From: Psococerastis gibbosa
Taxonomy: Eukaryota; Arthropoda; Insecta; Psocodea; Psocidae
Length of the DNA: 64,000 bases
Assembly (NCBI GenBank): GCA_963971405.1
Contig: OZ020486.1
Span: 33,131,419-33,195,418 of the forward strand
Reading direction: 5' to 3'
Positions 21,046 through 33,706 of this stretch are shown here, piece by piece. Numbering within the stretch: the first letter of the stretch is position 1; every line of letters starts with the position of its first letter. The notes beneath the pieces were generated by a model. It was not told the origin of the DNA. It saw only the letters and a program-made list of their open reading frames with translations, and did no database searches. Both the position numbers and the translations under genes were made by a program.

Positions 21046-22511
21046 ATACTTTTTAGCCAGTTTTGTGCGGAAAAAACTCTTTATCTAATGTTTGCCTCAC
21101 CTTTTTCTTTAATTGTATTATACTTTATTAGGTACAATAAGGACCAACATCTGGCGTATGCGCGTATCATGGAATCCACAAGACATAACGCATTTCAGAT
21201 AATAGTCAAGGCCGTACCAGGAAATTGTGAGAAGCGGGGGATGTTTCCGACTTTCAGTAGATAGTACAATACTCTTCTGAAGCGTAGTAAAATTATAGCC
21301 TATGTATTTTTGATTAATTAGGAGTGAAACACCCCACGCTGCGCACGCGGCATTAAGGGGAAAGAGGAAGAAGAAGGTGTGAAACAGTGGGGTTTTAAGT
21401 ATTTCGACAGTAGTAAGGTTAGGTCTAACAGACAGATTATATATAATATAACTGCTAAAAGGGGAAATGTTTGATGGAATAGGCGCGAAATAGTGAAGTT
21501 TTACGTATTTTGATTCCAGTAACATTTAGATAGTACCGACAGAGCGGAAATCAGGAATGGAAGAAAATTCGGCCTGAAATTGGAGGTTTACACAATTCTA
21601 CACTCCATGACTTATTGAAATTACTCGAAATAGGGGGTTCGGTCACCCCCGGGAGAAATTTCTTTAAAATGCTCAATTGTGAGGTTTTCTGCATTTTGAC
21701 AGAAACATATTTTCAGTCTGACAAACAGGGCTGACATAAGAATATAGGAGCAGTAAATTAGTTCTGGGCACATGACCTTGCTGTCTTAATATTGATTTTG
21801 ACTGTATTGAGCTTATGGCAAGAACCACCCACGTAGAATAGGAAGTGTTACGTGGAACGGAGGATTGTGTAGGCAAACATTGCACTTCACATAAAACCTA
21901 TCACTTGGCAGGTAAACTATAGCCGCCCATGGCCAAAAAAATAATTTTCTGCAATAAACTAGCGTAAAAAAACTCAGGAGCGTTTCTACGGACCCACCCC
22001 CACTGGTTATATTACGCAATATTATTGCAAATTCTGAAATCTATGGTCCAATTCCTACGGTTTTCTTTTGTTGCCCACAGAAGTTTCAGAAAAGTACGTT
22101 TTGTTTGAAATCCCTCCAACTAGACCTCTTGTCGACGTTTTGTTTAAAAAAAAACCGATGGTACTTGACGTTATTTCCTATACGCCGGAAGTATTGTATG
22201 TGTATCGAAAATATGGCGGGAGATATAAATCGGATATAGCGTGCCTGCTCTTCCATTTTTCGAATTTTATTTCAAACATCAATCCCAAACATTTTCGATA
22301 CCAGCCCCTTTTTCCAATTATTCGCATCGCTTTGCCTTCAACGGTCTAGGGACATTATTAAAATGCCTCGCCATGTAGCTTGTTCTGCTACCTCATCACT
22401 AGTATCACATGGAAAGCTATGCACAGTATACTGTCATTTAACCCGCACATATTGATGTCTACAACCCAAAGCTAATGAATGAATGAATTAATTAATAACG
22501 ACTTTATTGCA
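21046..22511. other. Unassigned; weak local repetition at 21375-21708
   Basis: A ~40-base block of the form gtgaa..gttttacgtatttt.gaca/ttcc occurs imperfectly at about 21375, 21484 and 21675. A 135-codon minus frame (21118-21525) spans part of it and has no recognised domain. No gene is supported. Confidence 0.35.
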
Positions 22512-22673
22512 ACAATACTGTTGGACAATTTTTGAAAATATATTTTAATACATGAGTAGGTTTATTATACATACTAACATACATACATTTAAAGCACATA
22601 TGAATGGCTACAACCCTGTTATTAAGCTATTGGACCATTATTGAAAATTTTAATACATGAGTAGGTTTATTAT
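22512..22673 (+). repeat. Local duplication, ~60-bp units
   Basis: The block (c)tgtt..., ttggac.att.ttgaaaat, then taatacatgagtaggtttat occurs at about 22512-22570 and again at 22614-22673, separated by 43 bases. The second half is nearly identical. Confidence 0.75.
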
Positions 22674-22707
22674 AAAAACAAATATAATGTACATCTTAAC
22701 ATCATTT

Positions 22708-22924
22708 GAAGAACCAGTAGAATCCGGGCTGATGGGCCGTGGTCGAATTGAAGGAGGCTACGGAGCCACCGAGGTACAACCTTAGAAGTCTACGCAGCGC
22801 CACTGAAGATGTCGACCGCAGATGTTGACGAAACGTTTGGAAGTTCACTTTCAATTCGACCACGGCCCATCAGCCCGGATTCTACTGGTTCTTCATTTGA
22901 CTCCGGCCGTGAAAGCCTTTGCAG
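22708..22924 (+). repeat. P-family palindromic repeat with hammerhead-like core
   Basis: Perfect 45-base inverted arms: 22708-22752 (gaagaaccagtagaatccgg ... tcgaattgaa) and 22850-22894. Between them, 22803-22834 reads CTGAAGA, a stem gtcgac / gttgac (one G-U pair) and GAAAC. That matches the CUGANGA - stem II - GAAA layout of hammerhead ribozymes, which are known in Penelope-like retroelement terminal repeats. The final closing pairs of stems I and III are not convincing, so a working ribozyme is not established. No reverse transcriptase or GIY-YIG remnant is present. Confidence 0.7.
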
Positions 22925-24150
22925 TTACTTAACATCATTGTTTTATTTTTTTTTAAATCTAGTAATAGGAATGGGAAAATAAAATATTTTTTTTTGCATT
23001 TATTTGAATTTAGCGCGAAAACAGTAAAAAACCCGGTCACGTGATTTCATGTCAACTGTGACACCATAATCCAGTGGAAGGGCGAAAATCAGCTGTTTTG
23101 AGTAAAAAATTAATAGGTCTAATAAATTAAAAAATTAAACACTTCCACTGGATGTCCCGATATTTTTTCGCCTTTGGTATTAAGAATAGAATACATAATA
23201 TGAGCAATCAACAGACACCGAAAGCACTTACAATAAAGAACTCGTACAACAAAAGTTGAGTCAATTGCAATCCAATAGTCAGATGTAAAAAATTTAATTA
23301 AAAAAAAGTAAAACCTCCAACATTCAGGCTCCAGACCTACAAATACGCCAGATTTAAAGCCAAATTAAACCTGGTGTAAGGAAAATTGACGCGAAAAATT
23401 CCATAATGTAAGCATTGGCGCCTAAAAAAATTCCTCAGGGAGGAAATTATTGTTTAGGCCGACATAAATCGGAACTTTACACTGTAATAAGGTTCAAGAA
23501 GGTTCGAGAACTATAATCGAATTGCCCTCGTGCCTTCCCATCATTACCATAAATTATAAAGTTCTCCTAAGCATCGATCGGATTTACTTTTTGCTACTTC
23601 CTCCATTAATGACGGCTCAACCTCAATGGATCCCTCTGCGATATTGACCAGTTGCGTACTAACCCAAAACTTTGGATTATTCAAACATAATTGATTGAAT
23701 GTCATTTAGCAGAAACAAGTTGGAGGCAAAGTGGAGAAAGTGTAGCTGCGGTTAGGTTGGGAGAGGGACGGGGGGGGGGGGGGAAGATTGATGAACACGT
23801 ATAAGCTGGAATAAGCATGTTGACTTTTGCTGTCGAAAAGGCGGGATAAGCTGTCTAGAGCGTGTGAGCCTCCGCGCTAAAAATGACGCTGCTACTGATA
23901 TTTAAACTTTACGTTTTGTTACTGCTACCTTATGCTGTTTGCGACTGATTTGATGGAGAAACCTTGATATGAGAATTTAATGTTCAACTGCTTACACGGT
24001 GTATACTTACCCGGGAAGGAGCAGAGAAATTTCATGAAAGAACGGTTGCATAACGATTCATTTGCGCAATAAAGAAACAACTCAAGGAAACTATAGAAGA
24101 TGCTTGCTGCGGAAAACAGTGGGAATCACTCGTAAACCAGCCCGTACCAC
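22925..24150. other. Unassigned non-coding stretch
   Basis: A 14-base G run lies at 23770-23783. No gene or shared repeat seen. Confidence 0.45.
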
Positions 24151-24420
24151 GTGATATACCGAGGCCTGATGCAGTCACAATTCAGAAAATTCAGACTTAC
24201 TACTGGGCACAATTATTTACAAGCACACCTTCACCGGATCGAGGTTGTAGGCTCCAACACCTGTCTTCTTAGCAATTCAGGGAGAATGGACGGTCTATAC
24301 ACCTACAGGATTGCGCAGCCCTCTCCAACTACCAGGACAAAACCCCCATGCATCTTTACTGGGAGGCTCGTCGGCGAATGGCAGGGATGCCAAGGACTGG
24401 CATTGGATAAAGTAAAGTAA
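24151..24420 (+). pseudogene. LINE-B reverse transcriptase C-terminus, frameshifted
   Basis: The first frame gives QFRKFRLTTGHNYLQAHLHR, then IEVVGSNTC..., matching the 'RFRLLTGHDYL..HL.RIG......C' block of insect non-LTR polyproteins. After a frame change, 24354-24410 reads LYWEARRRMAGMPRTGIG and stop, a characteristic terminal peptide. The cysteine/histidine knuckle between them is degraded. A (TAAAG)n-like tail follows (ataaagtaaagtaa), suggesting the native 3' end. 5'-truncated and dead. Confidence 0.75.
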
Positions 24421-26006
24421 GTAATAACGATTAATTTGCGCAGTATATTCTTGCACAGGTCGGATATATTCCAACTTTTTCTACACATGAATTTCTACAT
24501 TTCTTGATAGATGTTATCTTAGATATAAGGTCAGCTGAATAATTAACATATCGCTGCTGGTTATGCAAAACCGCGTAAGTGACATTTTATCGAAATCGAG
24601 GTTATACATTGATTTGATAAATTTTTAAAGTCCGCATCGTCTTACAAGCTAAACATAATAAAAAACATTTAACACAACAGAAAGCTAAAAACATTACCAC
24701 CTATCGGAAGGCGCAATTGAACGAGCAAAAACGTTTCCTCTCTCCTGCAAAAGTAGAGGTAAAGTTTTGCATAGTTAGCGATGATATGAGTATTACTAAG
24801 TATGAGCCTGATACTGAACTAATACAAAAATAAACCAAATATTAATATGTTGAAATTAAAATGTATTATTGTCTTTTCGAGGTACTGGGAGCCTCACCAG
24901 TACCTCGACAAGACAAGTGGGAGGAAGGGAATAGTACGGTTTGGATGTGTGTATTTCCAAAACGTACGACCTTGCTAAATACTTAAATGAAGACTCAATG
25001 GAAATTACTGCAGATGAAAATAACCCATGCAGCACAAGACTTCTAGTGCCTAAACACGAATCAATAACAAATAAGGGATCGCAACTAATGGAGACAGTGA
25101 ATTCTTAAGGCATCGGAGGAAGAGGAGGGGGTTCAAAAGCAGCGTTTTCAGCAGAAATAATTCAGCAACAAGGCGAACACAGGAACTCCATCTGGAAGTA
25201 AATGCCCCCTTCTTTCCATTTTTGCTCCAGCCACCCGGAGATAAAAAGTCAAATAGAGCACAAAGAGACATGAAAACACTGGGGTAAAGGTGAGGGGGGA
25301 ATGGAGTACCGGGGGGAAACAAGTGAAAAGAAAATGGAGCAGCAAGTGTCAGCAGTCAGAAAATGGCTCGAGGGCTTCGTGGCAGGAGAAGGAGAGGATT
25401 TTTAAGTGGAGAAACGTGACGTGGCACCAGCTAATCCTTGTCGCTGATTGAAGGACTTGCAATACGTCACCCTTTTTAACACTTGCACCCATTTCCTGTA
25501 TTTTTTTTATATTTTGTACAAAGATTATTCGTTTATTCGCGAAGACTCCTTTATTTTCTTATAATTAGAACAGGTTCCGCTTACATTAGTGCTCAGTGGA
25601 GGAGGATATAGCAACAATCCGATTAGCTGTAGGCTGGAATGTGCGTGATTTCCGGCAACCAGAAAGGGGCGGGATTTTTTTTTAGCGATGTTTAGTAGGC
25701 TTTCAACTATGTGGTGACAGTTTTCATGAAAGCCTGAAGGAAGTATATTCCACGAGTATGTGCCGGTTTTATAAAGTCCGCTGTTTTCATGCTTTTGGTG
25801 GGTATCAGCATTGAAATTAATTAATTGATATTATGATAAGTGCGGCAACTTAAATTAATTAAAAAAAAGTTAAGCTGGCCGTTGTAATTGGCCACCCCTG
25901 CCTCACCCAAAAATAGGTTGGTTTAAAATATTTATTATTTAAATTTAATACTATTTAATACTAAGTTATCAATATTTGGTCTCGTTAATTTAAAAATAAC
26001 TATTCC
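24421..26006. other. Unassigned non-coding stretch
   Basis: Between 24870 and 24925, ggtactgg.agcctcacc and cagtacctcga form a small inverted repeat. Minus-strand frames of 90 and 65 codons at 25050-25345 are hydrophobic, proline-rich translations of a purine-rich strand, with no family match. Confidence 0.4.
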
Positions 26007-26178
26007 CATGGCCTTGCCCAGGGGGGTGGTCCATGGGGTCCGGACCCCCCCCCCCCAGAAATAAATTTTTGTATGTAAACCTGTATGGTTTGAAGAATTT
26101 TTCCATTAATTCATTAATAACTTAGGTTAAAAAAAATTTGGACCCCCCCCCCGAAATCAAAACCTGGGCACGGCCTTG
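26007..26178. mobile_element. hAT-like MITE (172 bp) with 8-bp target duplication
   Basis: The left end catggccttgcccagg and right end cctgggcacggccttg are inverted repeats (14 of 16). The flanks actattcc (25999-26006) and aatattcc (26179-26186) differ at one base, an 8-bp target duplication typical of hAT elements. The interior holds two long C runs (26045-26056 and 26143-26152). A sister copy is at 49975-50145. No coding sequence. Confidence 0.8.
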
Positions 26179-26253
26179 AATATTCCATACATAGTACTGG
26201 GACCCATGAGGATTTCGTTAGTCCCCGTTTAGGGGCTTTTCAAACTACTATTG

Positions 26254-26420
26254 TTTTTTTTTTAATTTTTAGAAAAAGATTATTCGCATGAAAACAATTC
26301 AATGAATTTCAGTCGCCTCTGTAGGTAATACCTGTGTTGAGTTACAACCGTTCACCGATCGCATGATGTGTAGAGACTCGCACAAGTACGAACAAGCTAC
26401 CACTATGCCATCGAAGTCCG
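26254..26420 (-). mobile_element. S2 SINE, near full length
   Basis: Poly(T) (26254-26270, interrupted) marks the 3' end on the minus strand. Reading minus, the head ggacttcgatggcatagtgg gives a tRNA A-box-like block. A B-box-like cgatcggtgaacg follows, then the unique body (cacaggtattacctacagag, gcgactgaaattcattgaa) and the A-rich end. Internal RNA polymerase III promoter by family analogy. Confidence 0.75.
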
Positions 26421-27561
26421 AAATGTATCCAGCAATCGAGTTCACGGAAAACATATGTCAAAAAATTAAAAATACCTTATAATATGGTGTATAAAATAGT
26501 CATCTACAACTTATAGAGGCCAAATTTTTATAACTTAAGTATTTAATTTAATGAAACAAATAAATCAACCTATCCAGGGGTGGCCTAGCTATGTCAGCTT
26601 TTTCTTAATGTGTTGCTTTTATTATCGTAGGCGCGACGGTGGTTGAATGGTTGATTGATATACAACTAATTTTCAAAAAAAGATAAGGAGGAGGTTTGCG
26701 CCGTAAAAATGCCAATTCGAAAAAGCCTCAAAGCCGTTCTTCACTGAAGGAAATAATATACCCCATCTACACATGTTTAAATGCGCTCACACTAGAAAAC
26801 TCCAGTCCCATAGAGAATAATATTTCTCACAAGGTAAATGATTTACATACAGTCTAATTAAACCGCACAAGACATAAGATAAACATGCATTCATAAATGT
26901 TCTCCGCATCAATATAAATTGGATACAATCATTGTGGCCACTCTGATCCAGTTCTAATAATGGAAGAAAAACCCGAGTGGCGGCGTTTGAAGAGTTGATG
27001 AGAAGCTTTCCAGACCAATGAAGGGCAAGGTCTTCTAAAGATAAGGAAATGAGATCAAGTGAGGCTGGAGTCTGCGGTTTATGCCTGGAAGGCATGAATT
27101 GTAAGTTGCCTATGACGAGCTAACAACTGGAGCCTCTGCAGCAGGTTTTTTGTCAGTTGCGAGGAGCGGACGGTCAGTGAACTGGTGCAGGAAACTGTGT
27201 GACATTCCAGGACGCTAATGATGGATCCAGGTCCTTAAGGCATCAAGCCTACGCGCGAAGGAACCAGATTTGCAACGGTGGGGATTACAGCTATTCTGAC
27301 TATCCAAAGTACCTGCTGCAACACGTCCAGGATCGGTACCAGGCAAGCGCAATGATTCTTGAGTCTTGGGTGGTAGTCTCAGAAACAATGAACTGACAGT
27401 TTTATAAAAAGGTTCATGTTTCTACCAGTTCGTAATCTTTTAAATGTTTACTGAAAGTACCGTACGATAGGTTTACTGGTGTCGGAATTGCTAATTTTCT
27501 TTTGTCAATTTAAAATAAGTGGGGGCTCTAGATGTACGACTGTAGGGACGGCCAGCCGGAC
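26421..27561. other. Unassigned; GC-richer patch at 27118-27400
   Basis: 27118-27400 is less AT-rich than its surroundings and holds a 65-codon frame (27199-27396) with no family resemblance. Nothing else recognised. An exon cannot be excluded but is not supported. Confidence 0.35.
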
Positions 27562-27699
27562 GGATTAGAAACCGGCCTTCGCGAGTTGGGCGTCCGCAGA
27601 TGGAGGAACGTCGAACAAAACCACGATGACTGGAGAAGTGTTGTCGAGCTCATCAAGGGCTGTGGAGCCGGAAGAAGCATAAGACGATGTAGGCTCTAG
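27562..27699 (+). pseudogene. LINE-C reverse transcriptase C-terminus
   Basis: An open frame reads GLETGLRELGVRRWRNVEQN, then HDDWRSVVELIKGCGAGRSI, then RRCRL and stop at 27697. The pattern 'LR.LGVR.WR......R..WR.VV...K' is the familiar terminal region of RTE/BovB-like endonuclease-reverse transcriptases. Only the last ~45 codons remain. A more decayed copy is at 42775-42905. Confidence 0.7.
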
Positions 27700-28579
27700 A
27701 TATCTAGAGAAAATAGTGCACGCGGCCTTGAAAATTAGAACGCTTTTCCGTAGAAATTGACATATTGACTAACTCCCAGAGAGGTTGAGTGGCAGTTCTT
27801 AAGAATCATTAGTTAATCGAGTAATTATGTTTTTAATCAAATATGTGTTTTTAACGCCTTCCAGACAAGAATTCATAACCTTGAAGAAGCGTCGTTCACG
27901 TGACTCATCAAGACTGTCAATATCGGAGAAAATGCAGTAACTACTACAGAGTCTGAATAAGTGCTAAATAAGAAAGAAAAGAAGAGAGATTAGCAATGAG
28001 AAGTCATAGCTGGTTCTTGCCAACCAGGCGTAGTTGTGTAGTACTAATTTTAAAATTAAATTAATTTTAATATAGGAATAAAAATTACAAAACATAAATT
28101 ATCGCAGCAAACGCTTCAGTCCAATAGTCCAGTGAAAGATTAACCCAATTTAACTGCTTTACTAAGTATCTCTATTTTTATTGGAAGATTATACAGAATT
28201 CCCAACAGTTAGAAGCGCTATTCTGGGATTAATTACTAATTTCTGGATGGTCTTAGACTCATGGGGAAACCTTTTTATATGTATGTAACCTAAAATATCC
28301 GTAGGCAAGGATGGCCTTTGATAATGATGCAATACTCGTATGTAATTTGTCATTAACCAAACTAACCGTTCTCAGAAAGGCTTAATTGTTCATAGTCAGA
28401 ACTTCACTGCCAGCGGCGGTGTTGTGTACTTTAATCGCCCAGAATTAGAAGGCAAAGTTGAAGCTTGGCACTTACAAATTCTGTTCACTAAGTTAAACAT
28501 AATTGAAGGCTACCTACTGTACTCAATTGAGCCCAAGAGAATTATTGGCAGGTGATTTGTAATTTTGAAAGCAATCCTA
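27700..28579. other. Unassigned non-coding stretch
   Basis: No feature recognised. Confidence 0.45.
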
Positions 28580-29945
28580 TTAACCCAGGGTAGATATTTT
28601 TTTTTAAAACATTAAATTATAGTAGAATGAAACTCATTGGAAATGGAAGATAATATGACAGACATTAAAGGAAAAATAAATTACGGGCGATCCGAGTTCG
28701 GGAGGCAGGTAAGGGTGGTTTTTAAAGGTGAAATACGGTACATCTCCATTTCCGGCAAAACTACAAGTTCTATGGAAACACTTCAAATAGCAAAAAGGTA
28801 GATAATAAGAAGATGTACAACTTTAGTGATTACACTTTTTTCACATAACCTCAAATATTATGAGAAAAATGCCAAAAACCAGGGTTTTGGTTTTTTATTT
28901 TTAACTTTCACAGAATAAAAATTTTTTACGTGAAAATCGGAGAAGACTTACTTTTGTATGCTATAAATACATTGCAATTTTTTTATATTTAAAATATTAA
29001 TTTTTTCCAACTAATTTTGACTATGTATGGAAAAAGCACCCTCATTTTCAATCGAAAAATCTCACGTCAAAATGTCAATTTGTTTAAAAAATTAGGTGAG
29101 GTTTTTGTTCGTTGAAATCTCTACTTTTCGAAGGTATAAAGAACAATATACAATACTGTGCAAAATTTTCTTTAAAAATGCAAAAAACCAAATCGAAAAA
29201 TGATGTCTCTAATATGTATAACATAGTCCGGTCAATTTAGTTTATCTAAGCCCTATATTTATATCTGTGTCAATCAGCTCTAAAATAAAAATAATAATAT
29301 TTTCGTTCTTAAATAGTATGTTTAACGTTACATAACCTATAAAAATAAAATCGAATGACATTTTAGTACAATATTAGATGCGAGTTATTGTAATTTTGGA
29401 TGACTAAATTGACCGGACTATATTTTAAATATTAAAGACGTCATTTTTCGATTTGGTTTTTTTCATTTTTTAAGAAAATTTTGCACAGCAGTGTATATTG
29501 TTCTTTATACCATCGGAAAGTAGAGATTTCAACGAACAAAAACCTCACGTAAGATTTTAAAAAATTACAGTGTATTTAGAACATACATAAGTAAGTTTTC
29601 CCCAATTTTCACGAAAATGTTTCTTTTTTTTTATGAAAGTTAAAAATGAAAAACCAAAACCCTGGTTTTTGGCATTTTTTTCATAAAATTTGAGGTTTTA
29701 TGAAAAAAGCGTAATTACTAAAGTTGTACATCTTCTTATTATCTACCTTTTTGCTATTTGACGTTTTCCCATAGAACTTGTGGTTTTGTCGGAAATGTAG
29801 ATGTACCGTATTTCACCCTTAAAAACTACCCCTACCTGCCTCCCGAACTTATTTTGTCATATTATCTTCCATTTCCAATGGGTTTCATTCTACTATAATT
29901 TAATGTTTTTTTTTCACCATTTTTCATGGGATTACCCTAGGTTAT
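28580..29945. mobile_element. Foldback element, ~1.37 kb, long inverted arms
   Basis: The left arm (28580-29242) and right arm (29402-29945) are inverted copies with perhaps 85-90% identity. Paired landmarks are ttaacccagggta / taccctaggttat at the outer ends, taaattatagtagaatgaaa and its complement, gaaatacggtacatct and its complement, ctttcacagaataaa-type bases, and tagtccggtcaatttagt / actaaattgaccggacta at the loop. The spacer is about 159 bp. The left arm is ~120 bp longer through indels. Nothing codes for protein. The left TTAA and right ATAA could be a decayed TTAA target, but this is weak. Confidence 0.9.
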
Positions 29946-30421
29946 ATGTTTTAAACGCAACAGTAAACCTGGGATGTGGTTTTGACACTGGAAATTAAAA
30001 TTTTTGATTTCATAAGATCCCTAATAAACGCCATTTAATCTCGAAAAAGGCCAGTAATTAAAAACCAGTTTTAAAAATAAATAAATGCAACACAGAAATA
30101 TGGTGCAGAACTCACATTTACAAAATATTTACTATTTTTCGAGGTTTTAACCCCCCCCCCCTTTATGGTAGGCCTGGTTTATTGGATTCCTTGATGGACC
30201 ACTTGAGGCTTCCTTTTTGCAGAACACTGGGCTAGTACTGCAAAAGTGTAAGGCAAAGACAGGAGGAGAGCTGATAATAGCATTGCACATGGCAAATAAA
30301 TCAACATTCCAGTATTCCACGCCAAGAATCTTAACTTGCTGCAGGTACAAACTACGGCACATTCATCTCAAGTCAAAATGTGCTGAAATAGCAACACGGC
30401 TAGCCGCAACTTAATAGTCAA
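29946..30421. other. Unassigned non-coding stretch
   Basis: An 11-base C run lies at 30151-30161. Otherwise nothing. Confidence 0.45.
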
Positions 30422-30441
30422 GGGACGTAACTTTACGTCCC
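30422..30441. repeat. Perfect short hairpin
   Basis: gggacgtaa / ttacgtccc with a 2-base loop. Twenty bases, perfectly self-complementary. Function unknown. Confidence 0.85.
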
Positions 30442-33400
30442 AGTGCCGAGAAGTCCACACATACACTGACATGATATGGGTGTCAAGTCTGGGGTTGGTT
30501 TGCAAAGCGAACAGAGGGATGAAAGCGAGCTGGATGTGAGGAAAGGGATGAAACCAGGGAGAAGCGGGGGGAGGGGGTAAGGGGCTAGGGCAGAGAGTGG
30601 GGAGAGGATTGTCCCCCATCAATCAAAAACGATGTTGCCTCACGGTCGCCCTCTTTCATGCGACTGACCCCCATCATATTCATATGTCCGTCGTGTTTAC
30701 ACTTTGCCAGCCATGTGGGGAGAGGAAGAAGTGTCCCTCATTTATTTTTCACGTTTTTTGGGGCGCCGAAAATGGCTGAGAGTCAGCGTTGCACGGATTG
30801 CAGCGTTGCACGGATTTTTTTTAGCAGTATGAGATAATTCAAGTCAAAGCATTTTCTGAAACTGAACAGGTTACGATTTTGTGGGTACATCGTATGTATA
30901 AATACATAAGGTGACAATTCGTCCCGTTCTGGCAGTAGCGTAAATAACTTTTGCTGCGATTTTAACAGCAGTAAAGCTTATAATTTACAGAGGAAGACAT
31001 ATTCATGTTACCGTACCAGATGCATTTAATTCTCAACTTTTTATTTCGGTGGGGGGAGGGGGCTGCAGCCGAATAAGCCCCCCTTTCCAGCGGTCTTGAT
31101 GGAATGGGAAGAAAAAAGTTTGTAGTATAAATAATAAAATAATAATGGAAAACGTACCAGCCGCTGTCTGGTTTTGTTGGTACATAGTGCATTCTGCTGC
31201 CACTGGTGAAGAGCAGGATTGGCGAGAAAGATAATTTTTAGTTTTAAATGAGATGAAATTCCTAATTTCATAATTACAGTCAACATGAATAACAATTTGA
31301 TATTTAATATTTTTATTAATTACGTAGTTTTCTAAATTATCTTATTATTTTTGGGAACTGAAGTGCGCCCCCAGCAATGCTGCCCCCCCCCCCCCCCCCC
31401 CCCCGCGCCGCGGTGGTTGCGGGGGTGTTATTTAAGCCACTGCGTTCGGGCGTTCAATGCTGGAATGATCGTAGATTCTCAATTACAAAAATGGTATTTC
31501 AATACAAAATACAGCGCAAGCTACATCAATAGCACACAAAATAGGATGATAACCAGCAGCACATAAGATAAAGCAGGATTTTGAATTTACTTACGGCATT
31601 TTCCTACTATGAAATACTATATAAGACTCTTCCCGCTTTCTTCGAAACTTCCGTTTACTTATATACGCGTAGAAAGCATAGATTCTTACCTGCAGAGAAA
31701 CAAAAATAAATAATTATTATTTATATTTATATAGTACCTATATATATATATATACCTGGGCGGTAGGTAAATTTTTGTAATGTGTTCTCTACTACTCTAT
31801 CTACTTACTGCAAGCAGACAAAAAAAATGCAGTAAAAAATTTGATGACTAAGTTTTGAATGAACTGGTTTAATTATTCATTTGCATACGGCAAAGGGGTG
31901 TTTCCTGGGGTCTTAGGTAATATCTTTTCTATTATTTTATTTCTATAATTTCAAAATGTAAGCATGGGTTGAGTTGCATATCAAATGACAGCTCTTTTTA
32001 AGACCTTTACTGTTAAACAAAATAAAGAAAATGTGCAAATGGCTATTGCAAACAGTTAATTAATCAAGAATGTTAAGGCGCAGGTTCAAAAATTGAATTT
32101 TTAATGAATGACTTATAGTAAGTTATTTTAAGCGTTTTCTTCAAAAATAAAATGTATTTAAAAAAGCGACTCTCCAGTGAAAGCCCATTTCCCGGCTCGA
32201 TGAAATAGCTTTCAAGAAATAAGCCGAGAAATAATTTTGTGTCACACTCTGCGTATACGCAACACGTGTAGTACTTAACCGAAAAGACGACGTCTAACAT
32301 AAGCTGACTCTTCAATGGAAGCTGCGGAGACCATAATTTCACATTAAGAAAGGAAAAGAGGAAAAGAAAATTTAAATGATTTACGAGACAGGCGGAGGAG
32401 AGACGGCATGTGACAAATATGTGGTAGAACCTAGTCTATTCCATCCGCATAAATTGGGCGCGGACGGCAAATGAAAATTGTAGAAATAAATAACTTGCGC
32501 GTTGACGGGGCTCTTTTGCTTTTCCAGGGCCCGTCTTTTTCGGGTCACATCGCTCATCATGTATCGTTCGTCACTTGAGTTATTGCTTGTGTCTTTCCCG
32601 CACCCCATTCGTCTTCTATAACACTTTTTATCGAGTTTTCTGGTGATGAAAGTTTATGAACTAGCGAAACGTCATCTGTTTTATTGTTCTTGTATGGTCT
32701 CAGCCACTCGAGTTGGTTGCCAGCTATCTTCAAGCCCTCATCATCAGGCACTTCGTTGACCTGCGGCTATTGCTTTGGATGTTCATTATCCTTTGCTCCA
32801 GGAACTCCTACCATGATCGCCCTCTTTAGTTTTCTTCAATGTCAATGGTGGCCATCGCTATGATACCGGGACGTCTGCCAATAGGAATAATCGGCTGGCA
32901 TGACAACAGCTCATAATAATCATGCATTCTTCTATGCTTCGTAGTCATCATTAGTTACTCAAGTATCGAGCACCCACAGTAACTTCAAGCAGGATGTGGA
33001 TGGCTTCTTCACTTTCCACTTAACATCCATACAAAAGAATCAGCCCCTCTCATCTAAACAAATATTTATGGTATCCAGATGAAGAAAAAAGACTCAGCGA
33101 TGATCGTGCAGTTTGAAAATTTATTGAATAAGAAAGAGTTAGCCCAACCATGACCGTACCTGCGAAAAAATGAACATGAGTCGATCGAATCAGGACATGT
33201 GAACCATGCAGCTACAAAAAGTGACAAACACACCGACTATCGAGTTCAATGAAGAAAAAATTTAAAGTCTTGCCGGGAATGTGAAAGACGACACTGGATG
33301 AGAGAACAAAAAGTAGAATTACAGATGTGCAAGTAAATTGAAAGAGTGAGCTGGGCAAATCCAAGACAAGTATAATAGATTGATTGATAAATTGATTAAA

Positions 33401-33606
33401 ATCTGTCTTCTTTCTAAAATTACAGTTTTTTCGTAGCAGTAACAGTTGCCATGCCGCTGGCTAGCAGGATGTAAATAGGGGAACCGCCATAATTTGGTTT
33501 GAGGATGGGTTGGGTGTCCATTCATTTTTGTACAAAAACATTGACTCGAGTATTGACAGAGGAAAGAGACTGCTGGTCTCAGCCCACCAAACATGCTGCA
33601 GGAGAA
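30442..33606. other. Unassigned; C run and (TA)n
   Basis: Includes a duplicated cagcgttgcacggatt (30784-30818), the longest C run of the window (22 bases, 31383-31404) and (TA)n near 31739-31755. Minus-strand frames at 32073-32751 have no recognised domain. No gene is supported. Confidence 0.45.
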
Positions 33607-33706
33607 GACGACAGCTTGAATCTTACAGTCCCGAAGATCTTCAAGGACGTCACAAGAGAGACGACACGTCAAATCTCACTGTCCCGAAGATATTAAACGA
33701 CGTCAC
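33607..33706 (+). repeat. Tandem pair of 47-bp units
   Basis: 33607-33653 and 33660-33706 share gacgac, gtcccgaagat, and acgacgtcac-type endings with few differences, at a spacing of 53 bases. Open frames over both strands run through it, without family resemblance. Confidence 0.75.

Noticed and set aside
21118-21525. 135-codon minus-strand open frame
   Set aside because: No domain, composition follows the AT-rich background, and it overlaps weak local repetition.
27199-27396. Exon of a host gene
   Set aside because: The frame is only 65 codons with no family resemblance, and the surrounding GC-richer patch has no consistent splice-site pair I could support.
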